NCBI RefSeq assembly: GCF_025200715.1
Contig: NZ_CP104143.1
Coordinates: 2,294,001 to 2,358,000, forward strand
From: Rhizobium sullae
Lineage (GTDB): Bacteria > Pseudomonadota > Alphaproteobacteria > Rhizobiales > Rhizobiaceae
Reading direction: 5' to 3'
Length of the DNA: 64,000 nucleotides
Of the stretch, positions 16,637 through 25,919 are shown piece by piece. A program made the translations under genes and the position numbers. The notes under the pieces were generated by a model, which saw nothing but the letters and a program-made list of their open reading frames with translations, was not told where the DNA came from and made no database searches. Positions within the stretch are counted from its first letter, which is position 1; the number at the start of each line of letters is the position of its first letter.

Positions 16637-18313
16637 TCAGAAAAGCCCCTCGATATGCCCTTGATCATTCAGGAATATCCGCTCGGCGGATGGCGATTTC
16701 GGCAACCCCGGCATCGTCATCATTTCGCCGGTGATGACGACGACGAACCCGGCGCCTGCCGAAAGCCGCACTTCGCGTACGGACACGATATGGCCCTCCG
16801 GTGCGCCGCGAAGGTTCGGGTCTGTGGAAAACGAATATTGCGTCTTCGCCATGCAGACCGGCAGATTGCCGTAGCCCTGCTCTTCCCAGGTGACGAGCTG
16901 GTCGCGAACAGCCTTGTCCGCCGTCACCTCGCCGGCGTGGTAGATCTTCGAGGCGACGATCTCAATCTTTTCGAACAGCGGTACGCTGTCGGCGTAAAGC
17001 GGCTCAAATTTCGCCTGGCCGGATTCCGCCAGTTCCACCACCTTGTAGGCAAGATCCTCTATGCCGGCCGAGCCTTCCGCCCAGTGGCGGCAGAGGATCG
17101 CCTCGGCGCCGTGGCGCGCAACATATTCCTGGACGGCCGCGATTTCCTTGTCCGTGTCCGAAACGAAATGATTGATCGCGACCACCACCGGAACGCCGAA
17201 TTTCCGCACATTCGCGAGATGCCGCCCAAGGTTCGAGCAGCCCTTCACAAGCGCTGCGACGTTCTCGGCTCCCAGATCCTCCTTGTTCACGCCACCGTTC
17301 ATCTTCAGCGCGCGCACCGTGGCAACGATCACCGCCGCATCGGGCTTCAGCCCCGCCTTGCGGCATTTGATGTCGAAGAATTTCTCTGCGCCAAGATCGG
17401 CCCCGAACCCCGCCTCGGTCACGACATAATCGCCGAGCTTCAGCGCAGTCTTCGTCGCAATCACCGAGTTGCAACCATGCGCGATATTGGCGAACGGACC
17501 GCCGTGGACGAAAGCCGGATTGTTCTCCAGCGTCTGGACGAGGTTCGGTTGCATCGCGTCTTTCAGAAGCACGGCCATTGCACCGTCCGCCTTCAGATCG
17601 CGGGCATAGACCGGCATCTTGTCGCGGCGATAGCCGATGATGATGTTCCCGAGACGGGCTTCCAGATCCTTGAGGCCAGTCGCCAGGCAGAGGATCGCCA
17701 TGACCTCCGAGGCGACGGTGATGTCAAAGCCGTTCTGCCGCGGAAAGCCATTGGCGACGCCGCCGAGCGAGGACACCATTTCGCGCAACGCCCGGTCATT
17801 CATGTCCATCACGCGGCGCCAGGTGACGCGGCGCAGGTCGATGTCCAGCTCGTTGCCCCAGTAGATATGGTTGTCAATCATAGCGGCGAGAAGGTTGTGC
17901 GCCGAGGTAACCGCATGGAAATCGCCGGTGAAATGCAGGTTGATGTCTTCCATTGGAATGACTTGCGCATAGCCGCCGCCGGCAGCCCCGCCCTTCACGC
18001 CGAAACATGGCCCGAGCGACGCTTCGCGGATGCAGACGATGGCTTTCTTGCCGATCCGGTTCAGCCCGTCGCCGAGACCGACGGTGGTTGTCGTCTTGCC
18101 CTCGCCCGCCGGTGTCGGGTTGATGGCGGTGACGAGGATCAGCCTGCCTTCCTTCTTCTCCATCTGTGCGGCGATGAATTCCGCACTGACTTTCGCTTTG
18201 TCGTGGCCATAAGATGCGAGGTGTTCCGCCGGAATGCCGAGCTTCGCGCCGATCTCGAAAATAGGCTTCTTCTTTGCCGCGCGCGCGATTTCGATATCGG
18301 ATTTGATGGCCAC
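16637..18313 (-). CDS. fhs: Formate-tetrahydrofolate ligase
   Basis: ATP-dependent synthesis of 10-formyl-THF from formate (EC 6.3.4.3), feeding one-carbon metabolism. A 558-residue protein with the nucleotide-binding [20 protein letters not shown] near residues 60-80, [20 protein letters not shown], and [15 protein letters not shown], all conserved in the family. I start at GTG 18313 (GGGGGA upstream), giving the usual family length. In rhizobia it can serve formate from choline/betaine demethylation or from formaldehyde; that link is inference. A small Cys-rich exported protein follows with overlapping codons. Confidence 0.96.
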   Translation of the reverse strand: MAIKSDIEIARAAKKKPIFEIGAKLGIPAEHLASYGHDKAKVSAEFIAAQMEKKEGRLILVTAINPTPAGEGKTTTTVGLGDGLNRIGKKAIVCIREASLGPCFGVKGGAAGGGYAQVIPMEDINLHFTGDFHAVTSAHNLLAAMIDNHIYWGNELDIDLRRVTWRRVMDMNDRALREMVSSLGGVANGFPRQNGFDITVASEVMAILCLATGLKDLEARLGNIIIGYRRDKMPVYARDLKADGAMAVLLKDAMQPNLVQTLENNPAFVHGGPFANIAHGCNSVIATKTALKLGDYVVTEAGFGADLGAEKFFDIKCRKAGLKPDAAVIVATVRALKMNGGVNKEDLGAENVAALVKGCSNLGRHLANVRKFGVPVVVAINHFVSDTDKEIAAVQEYVARHGAEAILCRHWAEGSAGIEDLAYKVVELAESGQAKFEPLYADSVPLFEKIEIVASKIYHAGEVTADKAVRDQLVTWEEQGYGNLPVCMAKTQYSFSTDPNLRGAPEGHIVSVREVRLSAGAGFVVVITGEMMTMPGLPKSPSAERIFLNDQGHIEGLF

Positions 18314-18484
18314 GCTGGTCCCCCGGAGCTTTGTCTCTGCCGGAACATGACGCCATCCGCGGGCCGGAAACAAGAGGCGACCGCTTGGCCAAGGCGGCCA
18401 GCAGCGTTGAAGCACAGGAAAATCACAACGCTCTGCAAAACCGGAAGGCGCTCCCCTGCTAAGGGAACGCCGTCGACCTCGCCT

Positions 18485-21400
18485 TCAACCGTCGCCCATG
18501 GCGATCAGGCTGGCGTTGCCGCCAGCCGCCGCCGTGTTCACCGAGATCACCTGTTCGAGCGCAAAACGCAGCAGATAAGCCGGACCGCCGGCTTTGAAGC
18601 CGGTCCCGGAAAGGCCGGAGCCGCCGAACGGTTGGGTTCCGACCACGGCGCCGATCATGTTGCGGTTGACGTACACGTTGCCGGTATCAAGCGCGTCGGT
18701 GACGGTGCGGATCGTCGCTTCGATGCGGCTGTGGACGCCAAGCGTCAGGCCGTAGCCGGAGGACTGGATGTCTTCCAGCACCTTCGGCAGGTCCTTCGCC
18801 TTCCACTTCACGATATGCAGGACCGGGCCGAAGACTTCCTTCGTCAACGCAGAGGCCTTGTCGAGCTCGACGATGTGCGGCGCAAAGAAGCTGCCGCCGG
18901 CAGGCGCCTTGCCCGCATAGCGTACCTTCTGTGTCTTCTGCATATCGGTGATGTGTGCTTCCAGCATGGCCTTCTGCTTGTCATCGATGATCGGGCCGAC
19001 ATCGGTCGTCTCCAGGCTTGGATCGCCGAGCTGAAGCTCCTTCGCCGCACCTTCGATCATCCGCGTCATGTGTTCGGCGACGTCCTCCTGCAGGAAGAGA
19101 AGACGGAGCGCCGAGCAGCGCTGACCGGCGGAGCGGAAGGCCGAGAGGATGACGTCGTCTGCCACCTGCTCCGAGAGCGCCGTCGCATCGACAATCATGG
19201 CATTGAGACCGCCGGTTTCGGCAATCAGCGGCACGATTGGGCCGTCCTTGGCGGCAAGCGCCCGGTTAATCGCCCAGGCGGTCTTGGTCGAGCCGGTGAA
19301 CGCAACGCCCCCAAGTGCCGGATGCGCAGTAATCGCAGAACCGACCTCCGGGCCACCCGGCACGAAGAGCAGCGCATCCTGCGGGATGCCCGCCTGATGG
19401 AACAGCTTGACGGCCTCAAAGGCGATCAGCGGCGTTTGCGGCGCGGGCTTGGCGATCACGGCGTTACCGGCGGCGAGCGCTGCCGAGACCTGGCCGAGGA
19501 AGATCGCCAGCGGGAAGTTCCAGGGCGAGATACAGGCAAAGACGCCGCGACCGCGCCAGAGATAGCGGTTGTCCTCGCCGGTCGGCCCGGGCATCTTGGT
19601 GATGGTGCCGAACTGGCGGCGCGCTTCGGCTGCATAATAGCGGCAGAAATCCACCGCCTCGCGGATTTCGGCAACGCCGTCGTCCAGCGTCTTGCCCGCT
19701 TCCGCCGAAAGCAGCACCAGCAGCCGGTCGCGGTTTTCCTCCATGAGGTCCGCCATACGCTCCAGCGTCACGGCGCGCTCCTCCACCGGCCTGCGCGACC
19801 AGCTCTTGAAACCCTTGGCGGCAATGGCAAAGGCCTTGTCCACATCGGCAGCCGTCGCGTCGCGAACTGAGCCGACCTTATGCGAATGATCGGACGGCGA
19901 GAGCACCGCCATTTCCGCGCCGGTCGCGGAAACACCGGGGATCAGCGGGGTGGCAGCGATTGCGGCGTCGCCCCTGCGGATATTCGACATAAGCTTCTCC
20001 AGGGTTTCGCGATGGCCGAATTCGAGGCCCGTGCTGTTCTTGCGCTTCCCGTAAATGGCAAGCGGCATCGGGATCCTGCTGTTGCGGGCGCTCGTGCCGG
20101 TATTGAGTTGCAGCTTGTCGGCGGGGCGCTCCAGCAGCGCCTTAATCGGCGTGTTCTTATCGCCGGCCATGGCGACGAAGGAGGAATTGGCGCCGTTTTC
20201 CAGAAGACGGCGGACGAGATAGGCAAGGAGGTCGCGATAACCGCCGACAGGGGCATAGATGCGGCAGGCGATGCGATCGTTGCTGTCAAGCAGCTGATTG
20301 TAGAGCGTCTCGCCCATGCCGTGCAGGCGCTGGAATTCGAAACCGGTCCGGTCTTCGCCCGCCAGCTCCAGAATGGTCGAAACCGTCAGCGCATTGTGCG
20401 TTGCGAACTGTGGGAAGATGCGGGCGCGCTTGTCGAGCATCTGCCTGGCGCAGGCGAGATAGGAAAGGTCCGTCGCCTGCTTGCGCGTCCAGACCGGATA
20501 GTCGTCGAGCCCGCGCTCCTGGGCGCGCTTGATTTCCGTATCCCAGTAGGCGCCCTTCACGAGACGCACCATCATCCGGCGGCCGAGCTTTTCGCAGAGC
20601 GCATCAATGTAGTCGATCACCGCCGTCGCGCGTTTCTGATAGGACTGGATCGCAAGGCCGAAACCATCCCAGCCGTCAAGCGAGGGGTCGCTGAACACGG
20701 CGGCGATCACGTCGAGCGAAAGCTCCAGGCGATCGGCCTCCTCGGCGTCGACGGTGAAGTTCAGCTTATGTGCCTTTGCCATCTGCGCGAGCTTCAGGAG
20801 GTCCGGCACCAGTTCCTTCATCACCCGGTCGCGATGGGTGGCGAGATAGCGCGGATGCAGCGCCGAAAGCTTGACCGAAATGCCCATGCGGTCGGGCAAC
20901 TGCTTGGACTTGGCGTTCTTCCCCATCCAGGTGCCGATCGCTTCGATCGCCATTGCATAGGACTGCCAGTAGCGCTTGGCGTCTTCCGCCGTTCGCGCTC
21001 CTTCGCCCAACATGTCGAAGGAGTGGCGATAGCCCTTCTCCTCATTCTTTGAGGCGCGGTTCAGCGCATCCTTGATCGTTTCGCCGAGCACGAAGTGGTG
21101 GCCGAGAAAGCGCATCGCCTGTTTTGTCGCATTGCGCACCGTCGGCAGGCCGAGGCGCTTGACGAGGCCGCGGACCACGCCTTCCGGAGTATCCCCGGGG
21201 CGCAGGATGCGGGCAGAAACACCGAGCGCCCAGGCGGAAGCCGAGACGAACCAGCTTTCGGCTTTGCCCTCATGCTCACTCCAACCGCCTTCCTTGAGCT
21301 TGTCCTCGATCAGCTTGTCCTGCGTCAGCGCGTCGGGCACGCGCAGCAGCGCTTCGGCAAGAACCATGAGCGCCAGCCCCTCGCGCGTCGAAAGCCCGTA

Positions 21401-21604
21401 CTCGCGCAGGAAATCCTCCACGCCGCCCATCGCGCCGGAATTGTCGCGGATCGCCTTGATCATGCCGCTTGCGCGTTTGTCGATCGACTTGTCCTCTGCG
21501 GCGCTGAAGTGCAGCTTCTCGCTGAACGCATGCAACAAACGGTCATCGTCACCGGCGAATGGAGCGTTGAACGCGGGATATTGCGTGGAAATCTGGTGGT
21601 TCAT
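18485..21604 (-). CDS. putA: Bifunctional proline dehydrogenase / P5C dehydrogenase
   Basis: Oxidises proline to glutamate in two steps (EC 1.5.5.2 and 1.2.1.88). At 1039 residues it is a shorter PutA, lacking a ribbon-helix-helix DNA-binding N-terminus and any obvious extra C-terminal domain. The FAD proline dehydrogenase barrel covers about residues 80-480 (MGISVKLSALHPRYL; VDAEEADRLELSLDVIAAVF; VRLVKGAYWDTEIKRAQERG). The aldehyde dehydrogenase covers about 520-1000, with catalytic Cys in SAGQRCSALRLLFLQ and Glu in PLIAETGGLNAMIVDA. Start at ATG 21604, preceded by GGAGAA. It is divergent from the Lrp-type putR, 112 bp away, which should activate it in the presence of proline. Confidence 0.97.
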   Translation of the reverse strand: MNHQISTQYPAFNAPFAGDDDRLLHAFSEKLHFSAAEDKSIDKRASGMIKAIRDNSGAMGGVEDFLREYGLSTREGLALMVLAEALLRVPDALTQDKLIEDKLKEGGWSEHEGKAESWFVSASAWALGVSARILRPGDTPEGVVRGLVKRLGLPTVRNATKQAMRFLGHHFVLGETIKDALNRASKNEEKGYRHSFDMLGEGARTAEDAKRYWQSYAMAIEAIGTWMGKNAKSKQLPDRMGISVKLSALHPRYLATHRDRVMKELVPDLLKLAQMAKAHKLNFTVDAEEADRLELSLDVIAAVFSDPSLDGWDGFGLAIQSYQKRATAVIDYIDALCEKLGRRMMVRLVKGAYWDTEIKRAQERGLDDYPVWTRKQATDLSYLACARQMLDKRARIFPQFATHNALTVSTILELAGEDRTGFEFQRLHGMGETLYNQLLDSNDRIACRIYAPVGGYRDLLAYLVRRLLENGANSSFVAMAGDKNTPIKALLERPADKLQLNTGTSARNSRIPMPLAIYGKRKNSTGLEFGHRETLEKLMSNIRRGDAAIAATPLIPGVSATGAEMAVLSPSDHSHKVGSVRDATAADVDKAFAIAAKGFKSWSRRPVEERAVTLERMADLMEENRDRLLVLLSAEAGKTLDDGVAEIREAVDFCRYYAAEARRQFGTITKMPGPTGEDNRYLWRGRGVFACISPWNFPLAIFLGQVSAALAAGNAVIAKPAPQTPLIAFEAVKLFHQAGIPQDALLFVPGGPEVGSAITAHPALGGVAFTGSTKTAWAINRALAAKDGPIVPLIAETGGLNAMIVDATALSEQVADDVILSAFRSAGQRCSALRLLFLQEDVAEHMTRMIEGAAKELQLGDPSLETTDVGPIIDDKQKAMLEAHITDMQKTQKVRYAGKAPAGGSFFAPHIVELDKASALTKEVFGPVLHIVKWKAKDLPKVLEDIQSSGYGLTLGVHSRIEATIRTVTDALDTGNVYVNRNMIGAVVGTQPFGGSGLSGTGFKAGGPAYLLRFALEQVISVNTAAAGGNASLIAMGDG

Positions 21605-21716
21605 AAAGGGTTCTCCGTGATATCCGCAACATAGCTGGTCATCCGTAGCGTTTTTCACTAAATTGATGGATCATCAAATTTTCTTCAGCTACCGATTGCC
21701 CGAAAGGCCGTGGAAA

Positions 21717-22178
21717 ATGAAAGAACTGGACCGTCTCGACCGCAAGATTCTCCGCGCCCTGCAGAAGGAAGGCCGCCTTACGAACATCGAGCTTGCCGAG
21801 CGCGTCAGCCTCTCCCCCACCGCGACGGCCGAGCGGGTCAAGCGCCTTACCCGCGACGGCTATATTACCGGCTACATGGCCGTCCTGTCGCCGGACAAGC
21901 TCGGGCGCACCCTGCTCGTCTTCGTCCAGGTCAAGCTGGACCGCACGACGCCCGACGTCTTCGATGCCTTCGCAGATGCCGTAAAACGCTCGGACGACGT
22001 CATGGAGTGCCACATGGTCGCCGGCGGCTTCGATTACCTCGTTAAGGCCCGCGTCGCGGGCATGGAGGCTTACCGGCAATTTCTTTCAGAGGTGATTCTG
22101 CCGCTGCCTGGCGTAAGGGAAACTCATACTTATGCAGTAATGGAAGAAGTAAAATCAGCCGGGCTGCTACCTGTATAA
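21717..22178 (+). CDS. putR: Lrp/AsnC family regulator of proline catabolism
   Basis: A 153-residue protein with an N-terminal helix-turn-helix (LDRKILRALQKEGRLTNIEL; SPTATAERVKRLTRDGYITG) and a C-terminal RAM ligand-binding domain (VMECHMVAGGFDYLVKARVA). The start is taken at ATG 21717, which gives the compact Lrp length; upstream codons back to 21663 would add 18 atypical residues. It is divergent from putA, as in Agrobacterium where PutR activates putA in response to proline. The 112-bp intergenic region contains the self-complementary TTGATGGATCATCAA at 21663-21677. Confidence 0.9.
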   Translation: MKELDRLDRKILRALQKEGRLTNIELAERVSLSPTATAERVKRLTRDGYITGYMAVLSPDKLGRTLLVFVQVKLDRTTPDVFDAFADAVKRSDDVMECHMVAGGFDYLVKARVAGMEAYRQFLSEVILPLPGVRETHTYAVMEEVKSAGLLPV

Positions 22179-22209
22179 CATACAAAGCAACCTGAGAGGG
22201 TATCTGTGC

Positions 22210-22237
22210 GATTAATTTTTAACAGTATGATTTAATC
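22210..22237 (+). promoter_or_regulatory. Inverted repeat upstream of the LuxR gene
   Basis: GATTAA (22210-22215) and TTAATC (22232-22237) with a 16-nt spacer lie in an AT-rich stretch within the 144-bp gap before the LuxR gene. A possible operator; no known box is matched. Confidence 0.35.
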
Positions 22238-22322
22238 AGCGTGTACTAAGCCAATTCAGGCTAGCGTGGCTGGCAATTAACGTATTTGATAGCGGTAACA
22301 TGAAGGCAAGGCGGGGCGCATT

Positions 22323-23048
22323 ATGTCTTACATGACTACCTCCGAAAGGCAGTCACTTTTATCAACGGAATTGGCATCTGCGCGGACGCGCGCTCTTTTT
22401 GTCCAGGTCTTGCACAGGATTGCAGATGCTTTCGGGTTAACTCACTATACGTTGATGAATACGCCCTCTTCCGAGGACTTGTTTCTTAAGCCACTGGTCG
22501 TAGAAACGTCATTGACGGGCACATACCTCAGAGAGTTCGATCGCGCTCATATGCTGCGCGCCTGTCCGTTTACGGCAAAGCTGAGAGAATCTGTCGCCCC
22601 GCAGAGCTGGCATCTCTCCGACGCCGCAACGGCCCAAATGTTTCGCTGCGAACTTCGCAGCCTGATGCTTCAGCATAAGATGCCGGCGGGCATCGTTTTG
22701 CCGGTCAATGCCGTAGACGGCAAGCGGCTGGCTTTCTGGTTTTCAGGCGAGCGCGCATCGCTCAGCCAGAGCGAAATCAACGAACTCACGGTAATCGTGC
22801 TTCACGCCTTTGACGCCTACAGTGCCGTCAAGCGAAACGAAGACAGCACCTACAACGCGCTCTCCGCGCGCGAGCTCGAAGTCGTCCGCTGGACGGCCCA
22901 GGGCAAGACGTCAGTTGAAATCGGCCAGATCCTCGCTCTCTCTGACCATACGGTGAACGCCTATATGACGAACGCGATCAAAAAACTCGATTGCGTCAAC
23001 CGCACGCAATTGGTAGCAAAAGCTATCCGATTGAAGCTGATCAGCTGA
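22323..23048 (+). CDS. LuxR family transcriptional regulator (NesR-like solo)
   Basis: A 241-residue protein. Residues about 15-165 form an autoinducer-binding-like domain, and residues about 175-240 a LuxR helix-turn-helix (ALSARELEVVRWTAQGKTSV; EIGQILALSDHTVNAYMTNA; LDCVNRTQLVAKAI). There is no luxI-type synthase in the window, so this is a LuxR solo, comparable to S. meliloti NesR, which links nutritional and environmental stress to nodulation competitiveness. Orthology is by resemblance only. Several of the usual acyl-homoserine-lactone-contacting aromatic residues are hard to place, so the ligand may differ. The upstream region is AT-rich. Confidence 0.8.
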   Translation: MSYMTTSERQSLLSTELASARTRALFVQVLHRIADAFGLTHYTLMNTPSSEDLFLKPLVVETSLTGTYLREFDRAHMLRACPFTAKLRESVAPQSWHLSDAATAQMFRCELRSLMLQHKMPAGIVLPVNAVDGKRLAFWFSGERASLSQSEINELTVIVLHAFDAYSAVKRNEDSTYNALSARELEVVRWTAQGKTSVEIGQILALSDHTVNAYMTNAIKKLDCVNRTQLVAKAIRLKLIS

Positions 23049-23217
23049 GAAATCAGAAGAGAATCAGTGCGAAGACCTCACGCGGGAAGAAACGTGCCTC
23101 TTCGATTCGAAGCAGCCGGAACTCCACAAGAACGAGCAATCACGCGATCATATTGGCATCAGCGATGCCGAAATCGTCCAGCTTGATTCGGCCCAACGGC
23201 TATTCGGCTTCTGGCGC

Positions 23218-23637
23218 ATGAAACTCGAAACAGGTCACTTTTTTGCTGCCGAGGACGTCCATGCCATCTTCGACCTACCCTACACCACCGGCCCGGCAAA
23301 TCTCGTAGAGCTGCTTCCACGGATTCACGACGAGGACCGCATCCTGATAACGCAGACCTTCGAGCATGCGAGCCGGCACAAAGTGGGCTGTCGCTATGTT
23401 TATCGGGTCGACAACCGGCGCGGCGGCTACAAGATGGTCCAATCGGTCGGCCGTTTCCGCAACAACGAGATCTTTGGCGTCGTATATGAATTCGTCGAGC
23501 CACTCCGCATCGTCGGGGGTAGAAGACAATTCGCTCCAGCCCTGACGGTCAGCGGTCGAGGACAGAACGCATCTCCACGAGGTTCGATCGCACCCGCAAG
23601 ATGTAGAAACCCATGGTCGCCAAATGGCTCGGCATGA
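23218..23637 (+). CDS. PAS-fold fragment, probably truncated
   Basis: The segment FGFWRMKLETGHFFAAEDVH ... ELLPRIHDEDRILITQTFEH ... VYRVDNRRGGYKMVQSVGRF has the rhythm of a PAS-3 sensory domain. The protein-like reading extends upstream in frame to about 23041 (for example DAEIVQLDSAQRLFGFW) with no ATG, GTG or TTG, so ATG 23218 lies inside the domain. The 3' end overlaps the convergent DUF2333 gene by 89 bp and the last 40 residues look random. I read it as a PAS gene damaged at both ends, next to the LuxR solo. A rare ATT start cannot be excluded. Confidence 0.45.
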   Translation: MKLETGHFFAAEDVHAIFDLPYTTGPANLVELLPRIHDEDRILITQTFEHASRHKVGCRYVYRVDNRRGGYKMVQSVGRFRNNEIFGVVYEFVEPLRIVGGRRQFAPALTVSGRGQNASPRGSIAPARCRNPWSPNGSA

Positions 23638-24679
23638 TCCAGCCGTCCTCACGGCCATTGGAAATGATCGCCGGTTGGATGCGCAGGGCGGCTTGAAATT
23701 GCCTCGTCGTGCCGCTCCAGATGGCGCCGAGATTGCGCTCCGCTACCACCTGCGAAAAATCCGACTGTGCCGCCGAGAGAATGGCGTAATAGGCATAGAG
23801 TTGCCCGTAGGCGAACCAGAAGCGGTCGTCGGCGCGCGTATCGAACCAGCCGCGATTGTGGTTCTCCGAGCGCTCCGCCAGCATGTCGGACGTGCCGCCG
23901 AGATCGTTCGCGATCCGGTCGATGAATTGGATGAGGTTGTCCGCGCGGCCGTCAAAGACGGCGTTGCAGCTGGCAAGGTCGGTATTGAACTTGCGCAGGC
24001 TGCCGATCGCCGAACGATAGTAGCTCGGCGTCGGGGTCTTCGGCCCGAACGGATTGAGCCCGAAATACCAGCTGTATTCGTCGAATTGCAGATTGCCGCG
24101 GGCGTTCTGAAGATCGTTGTTGATGCCGGACGTGCCGCGTACGCGCCCGAGCGTATCGACAAGCTCGGCCGAGGTCCGCCGGGCCGCCTGATTGACGCCG
24201 CGCTGGAAGGACGCCTTGTTGTCGAGGAACGGCGTGTGGTCCCAGGCGACACCGAAAAACCCGAGCCGGTAGAGCAGCATGGAGGAGATCCATGCGTTCT
24301 GGTTGACGTTGAAGTCCGTCAGGTCGGCGGCGACGTCGACGATCGCAGAACGCTGGCAGGTCTTGGCCTCCGGTGCTGCCACGCCGCCGGCAGCCGGCAG
24401 TTCCTGGCCTGCCGGAACCTTGCGCTCGGAAAGACGGTACTGGTTAACGAAGGACGGATTGAAATTCGACCAGACCTGCGTCTGCCAGAAGAAGTACGCG
24501 TAAAGGACGACCAGCAGTGCCGCGAACGCAATGATGGGGATCCGGATCATCCACGTCCGGCGCTGGTACCAGCCATGGGCGGCAAGGAAGGGCCAGAACG
24601 CCCAGGCGGCAAAAAGACTGAACCAGCGGGCGATCGTGCGGCCGATCAGCCTGAAGAAACCGGCGATCCGGTCGAGCAT
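23549..24679 (-). CDS. DUF2333 family membrane-anchored protein
   Basis: A 376-residue protein with one strong transmembrane segment (IRIPIIAFAALLVVLYAYFF, about residues 46-65) after a Trp-rich amphipathic start, and a large periplasmic part (SMLLYRLGFFGVAWDHTPFL; DEYSWYFGLNPFGPKTPTPS; RADDRFWFAYGQLYAYYAIL) matching DUF2333. The function is unknown; family members are widespread in proteobacteria. It follows another conserved unknown (24797-25867) on the same strand after 117 bp that contain two adjacent perfect palindromes. Confidence 0.85.
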   Translation of the reverse strand: MLDRIAGFFRLIGRTIARWFSLFAAWAFWPFLAAHGWYQRRTWMIRIPIIAFAALLVVLYAYFFWQTQVWSNFNPSFVNQYRLSERKVPAGQELPAAGGVAAPEAKTCQRSAIVDVAADLTDFNVNQNAWISSMLLYRLGFFGVAWDHTPFLDNKASFQRGVNQAARRTSAELVDTLGRVRGTSGINNDLQNARGNLQFDEYSWYFGLNPFGPKTPTPSYYRSAIGSLRKFNTDLASCNAVFDGRADNLIQFIDRIANDLGGTSDMLAERSENHNRGWFDTRADDRFWFAYGQLYAYYAILSAAQSDFSQVVAERNLGAIWSGTTRQFQAALRIQPAIISNGREDGWIMPSHLATMGFYILRVRSNLVEMRSVLDR

Positions 24680-24723
24680 GCCCTTCTCCTAAACCCTAGC
24701 GAACGTCAGAAAGTCCTGCATTT

Positions 24724-24749
24724 CACATATGTGTTTGCTCGATCGAGCA
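24724..24749. promoter_or_regulatory. Two adjacent perfect palindromes
   Basis: CACATATGTG (24724-24733) and TGCTCGATCGAGCA (24736-24749) lie side by side, 45-70 bp upstream of the DUF2333 start. The second is a 14-bp dyad centred on GATC and flanked by TTG/CAAC, with the general form of lux/tra-type boxes (Agrobacterium tra box ATGTGCAGATCTGCACAT). A binding site is inferred; there is no U-tract suggesting a terminator. Confidence 0.45.
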
Positions 24750-24796
24750 CAACATGAAGGAGAGATTTTTAGAAGATCGCGCAGGCCGCCGTTTCA

Positions 24797-25867
24797 TCAA
24801 AAACGGGCAAAGCGCAGCCTGAACCTGGAGGATCTTTGCGTCAGGTCGATGATCGGAGCGCCGGTCGCGTCGTGGCTTTCGGCGAATGCCGCAAACTTCT
24901 TGCCGAAGGCCGCATCCGCGGCCGCCTTGCGCAATCCGATGTCCTGCGGGACGAGCATACCCCTTTCGAAGAGCGAGATCGGGCCGGCGATATGTGGATA
25001 CCGCTGCTGGGTTATTTTCGCTTTCGATCCCGGAACGTCGGTATCTACCTGCGCCTGATAGATGATCAGCCGTTCTTCCGTACCGATCGACAGCTTGCGG
25101 AGCAACGCATTGGAAAGGCCGATCTGGCTGTTCAATGCATCGACGAACTCTTGGAACATCGTAATGAAGCCTTCGCGCCGCTGGCTTTCGTCGCGCATCT
25201 TCAGCTCTTCTTCGGCAATCTTCCCAGCCTCGGCCTCAAGCGCACGCCGCTCCTCCTCCATTCGCTCCCATTCGGCCCTGCCGCCGTAAAGACCGATGCG
25301 TCCCTGTCTCGTTAGCGCCTTCGCCTTCATCTCCTTCATGCGCAACCGCGCAATATCGATGGCACCGACAAGGCGCCCGCGTTGCTTGACGATCGTGACA
25401 ACATCGCTCTCTGCCGCCTTATGGCAAGCGAGGGCGAATTCGCGGTGGCCGCCGACCAAACCGGTAATGGCGTTGGATTTCGACAGCAGATCGAGCAGCC
25501 GCTCGATCACCGGCGCTTCGTGCACCCGCTGACGGTGGAGGCGCCACATGCGCTGCCTCGAAAACCAGCCGGTCAGCCTCTCGCGTGCGGTCAGCCCGCG
25601 GAAGCTGTCCATATCCGCGGAGACCTCCGCTGTCATCCGGTCGAGGCCGGCCACCATTTCGCCAAGAAGTCCGTCGAATTCCAAGCGCGCCGTCGCAAAA
25701 GCCTGGAACCGGTCTCGCTGCGCCAGAATCGCCTCGTCGTCCGATTGTGCTCCTTTGCGCGCAAAGTGCTCGATGAAGGCAGCGCATGCGGCCGCGTCGG
25801 CGCGCAGGGTTGAGACAAGCGCGTCGGCTGCTTCGAATTGACTGTCGAACGAGGGAGCTTTGCGCAC
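24797..25867 (-). CDS. Conserved hypothetical coiled-coil protein
   Basis: A 356-residue cytoplasmic protein, mostly helical. It begins at GTG 25867 with GGAGAGG upstream. The middle (RLRMKEMKAKALTRQGRIGL; WERMEEERRALEAEAGKIAE) predicts a long coiled coil. The C-terminal part (RLIIYQAQVDTDVPGSKAKI; AAFGKKFAAFAESHDATGAP) is distinctive but unassigned. The overall pattern, with toxic-anion-resistance-like helical repeats, is only superficially TelA-like. It sits between thymidine kinase and the DUF2333 gene. No function is proposed. Confidence 0.7.
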   Translation of the reverse strand: MRKAPSFDSQFEAADALVSTLRADAAACAAFIEHFARKGAQSDDEAILAQRDRFQAFATARLEFDGLLGEMVAGLDRMTAEVSADMDSFRGLTARERLTGWFSRQRMWRLHRQRVHEAPVIERLLDLLSKSNAITGLVGGHREFALACHKAAESDVVTIVKQRGRLVGAIDIARLRMKEMKAKALTRQGRIGLYGGRAEWERMEEERRALEAEAGKIAEEELKMRDESQRREGFITMFQEFVDALNSQIGLSNALLRKLSIGTEERLIIYQAQVDTDVPGSKAKITQQRYPHIAGPISLFERGMLVPQDIGLRKAAADAAFGKKFAAFAESHDATGAPIIDLTQRSSRFRLRFARF

Positions 25868-25919
25868 CGGCCTCTCCAGAGAATCTCCGTGCTTAGCCTA
25901 GCCGCTCGCAGGCCGAAGC

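Noticed and set aside
16655..19870. 1071-residue plus-strand ORF
   Set aside because: It is antisense to fhs and putA, both of which are unmistakable on the minus strand.
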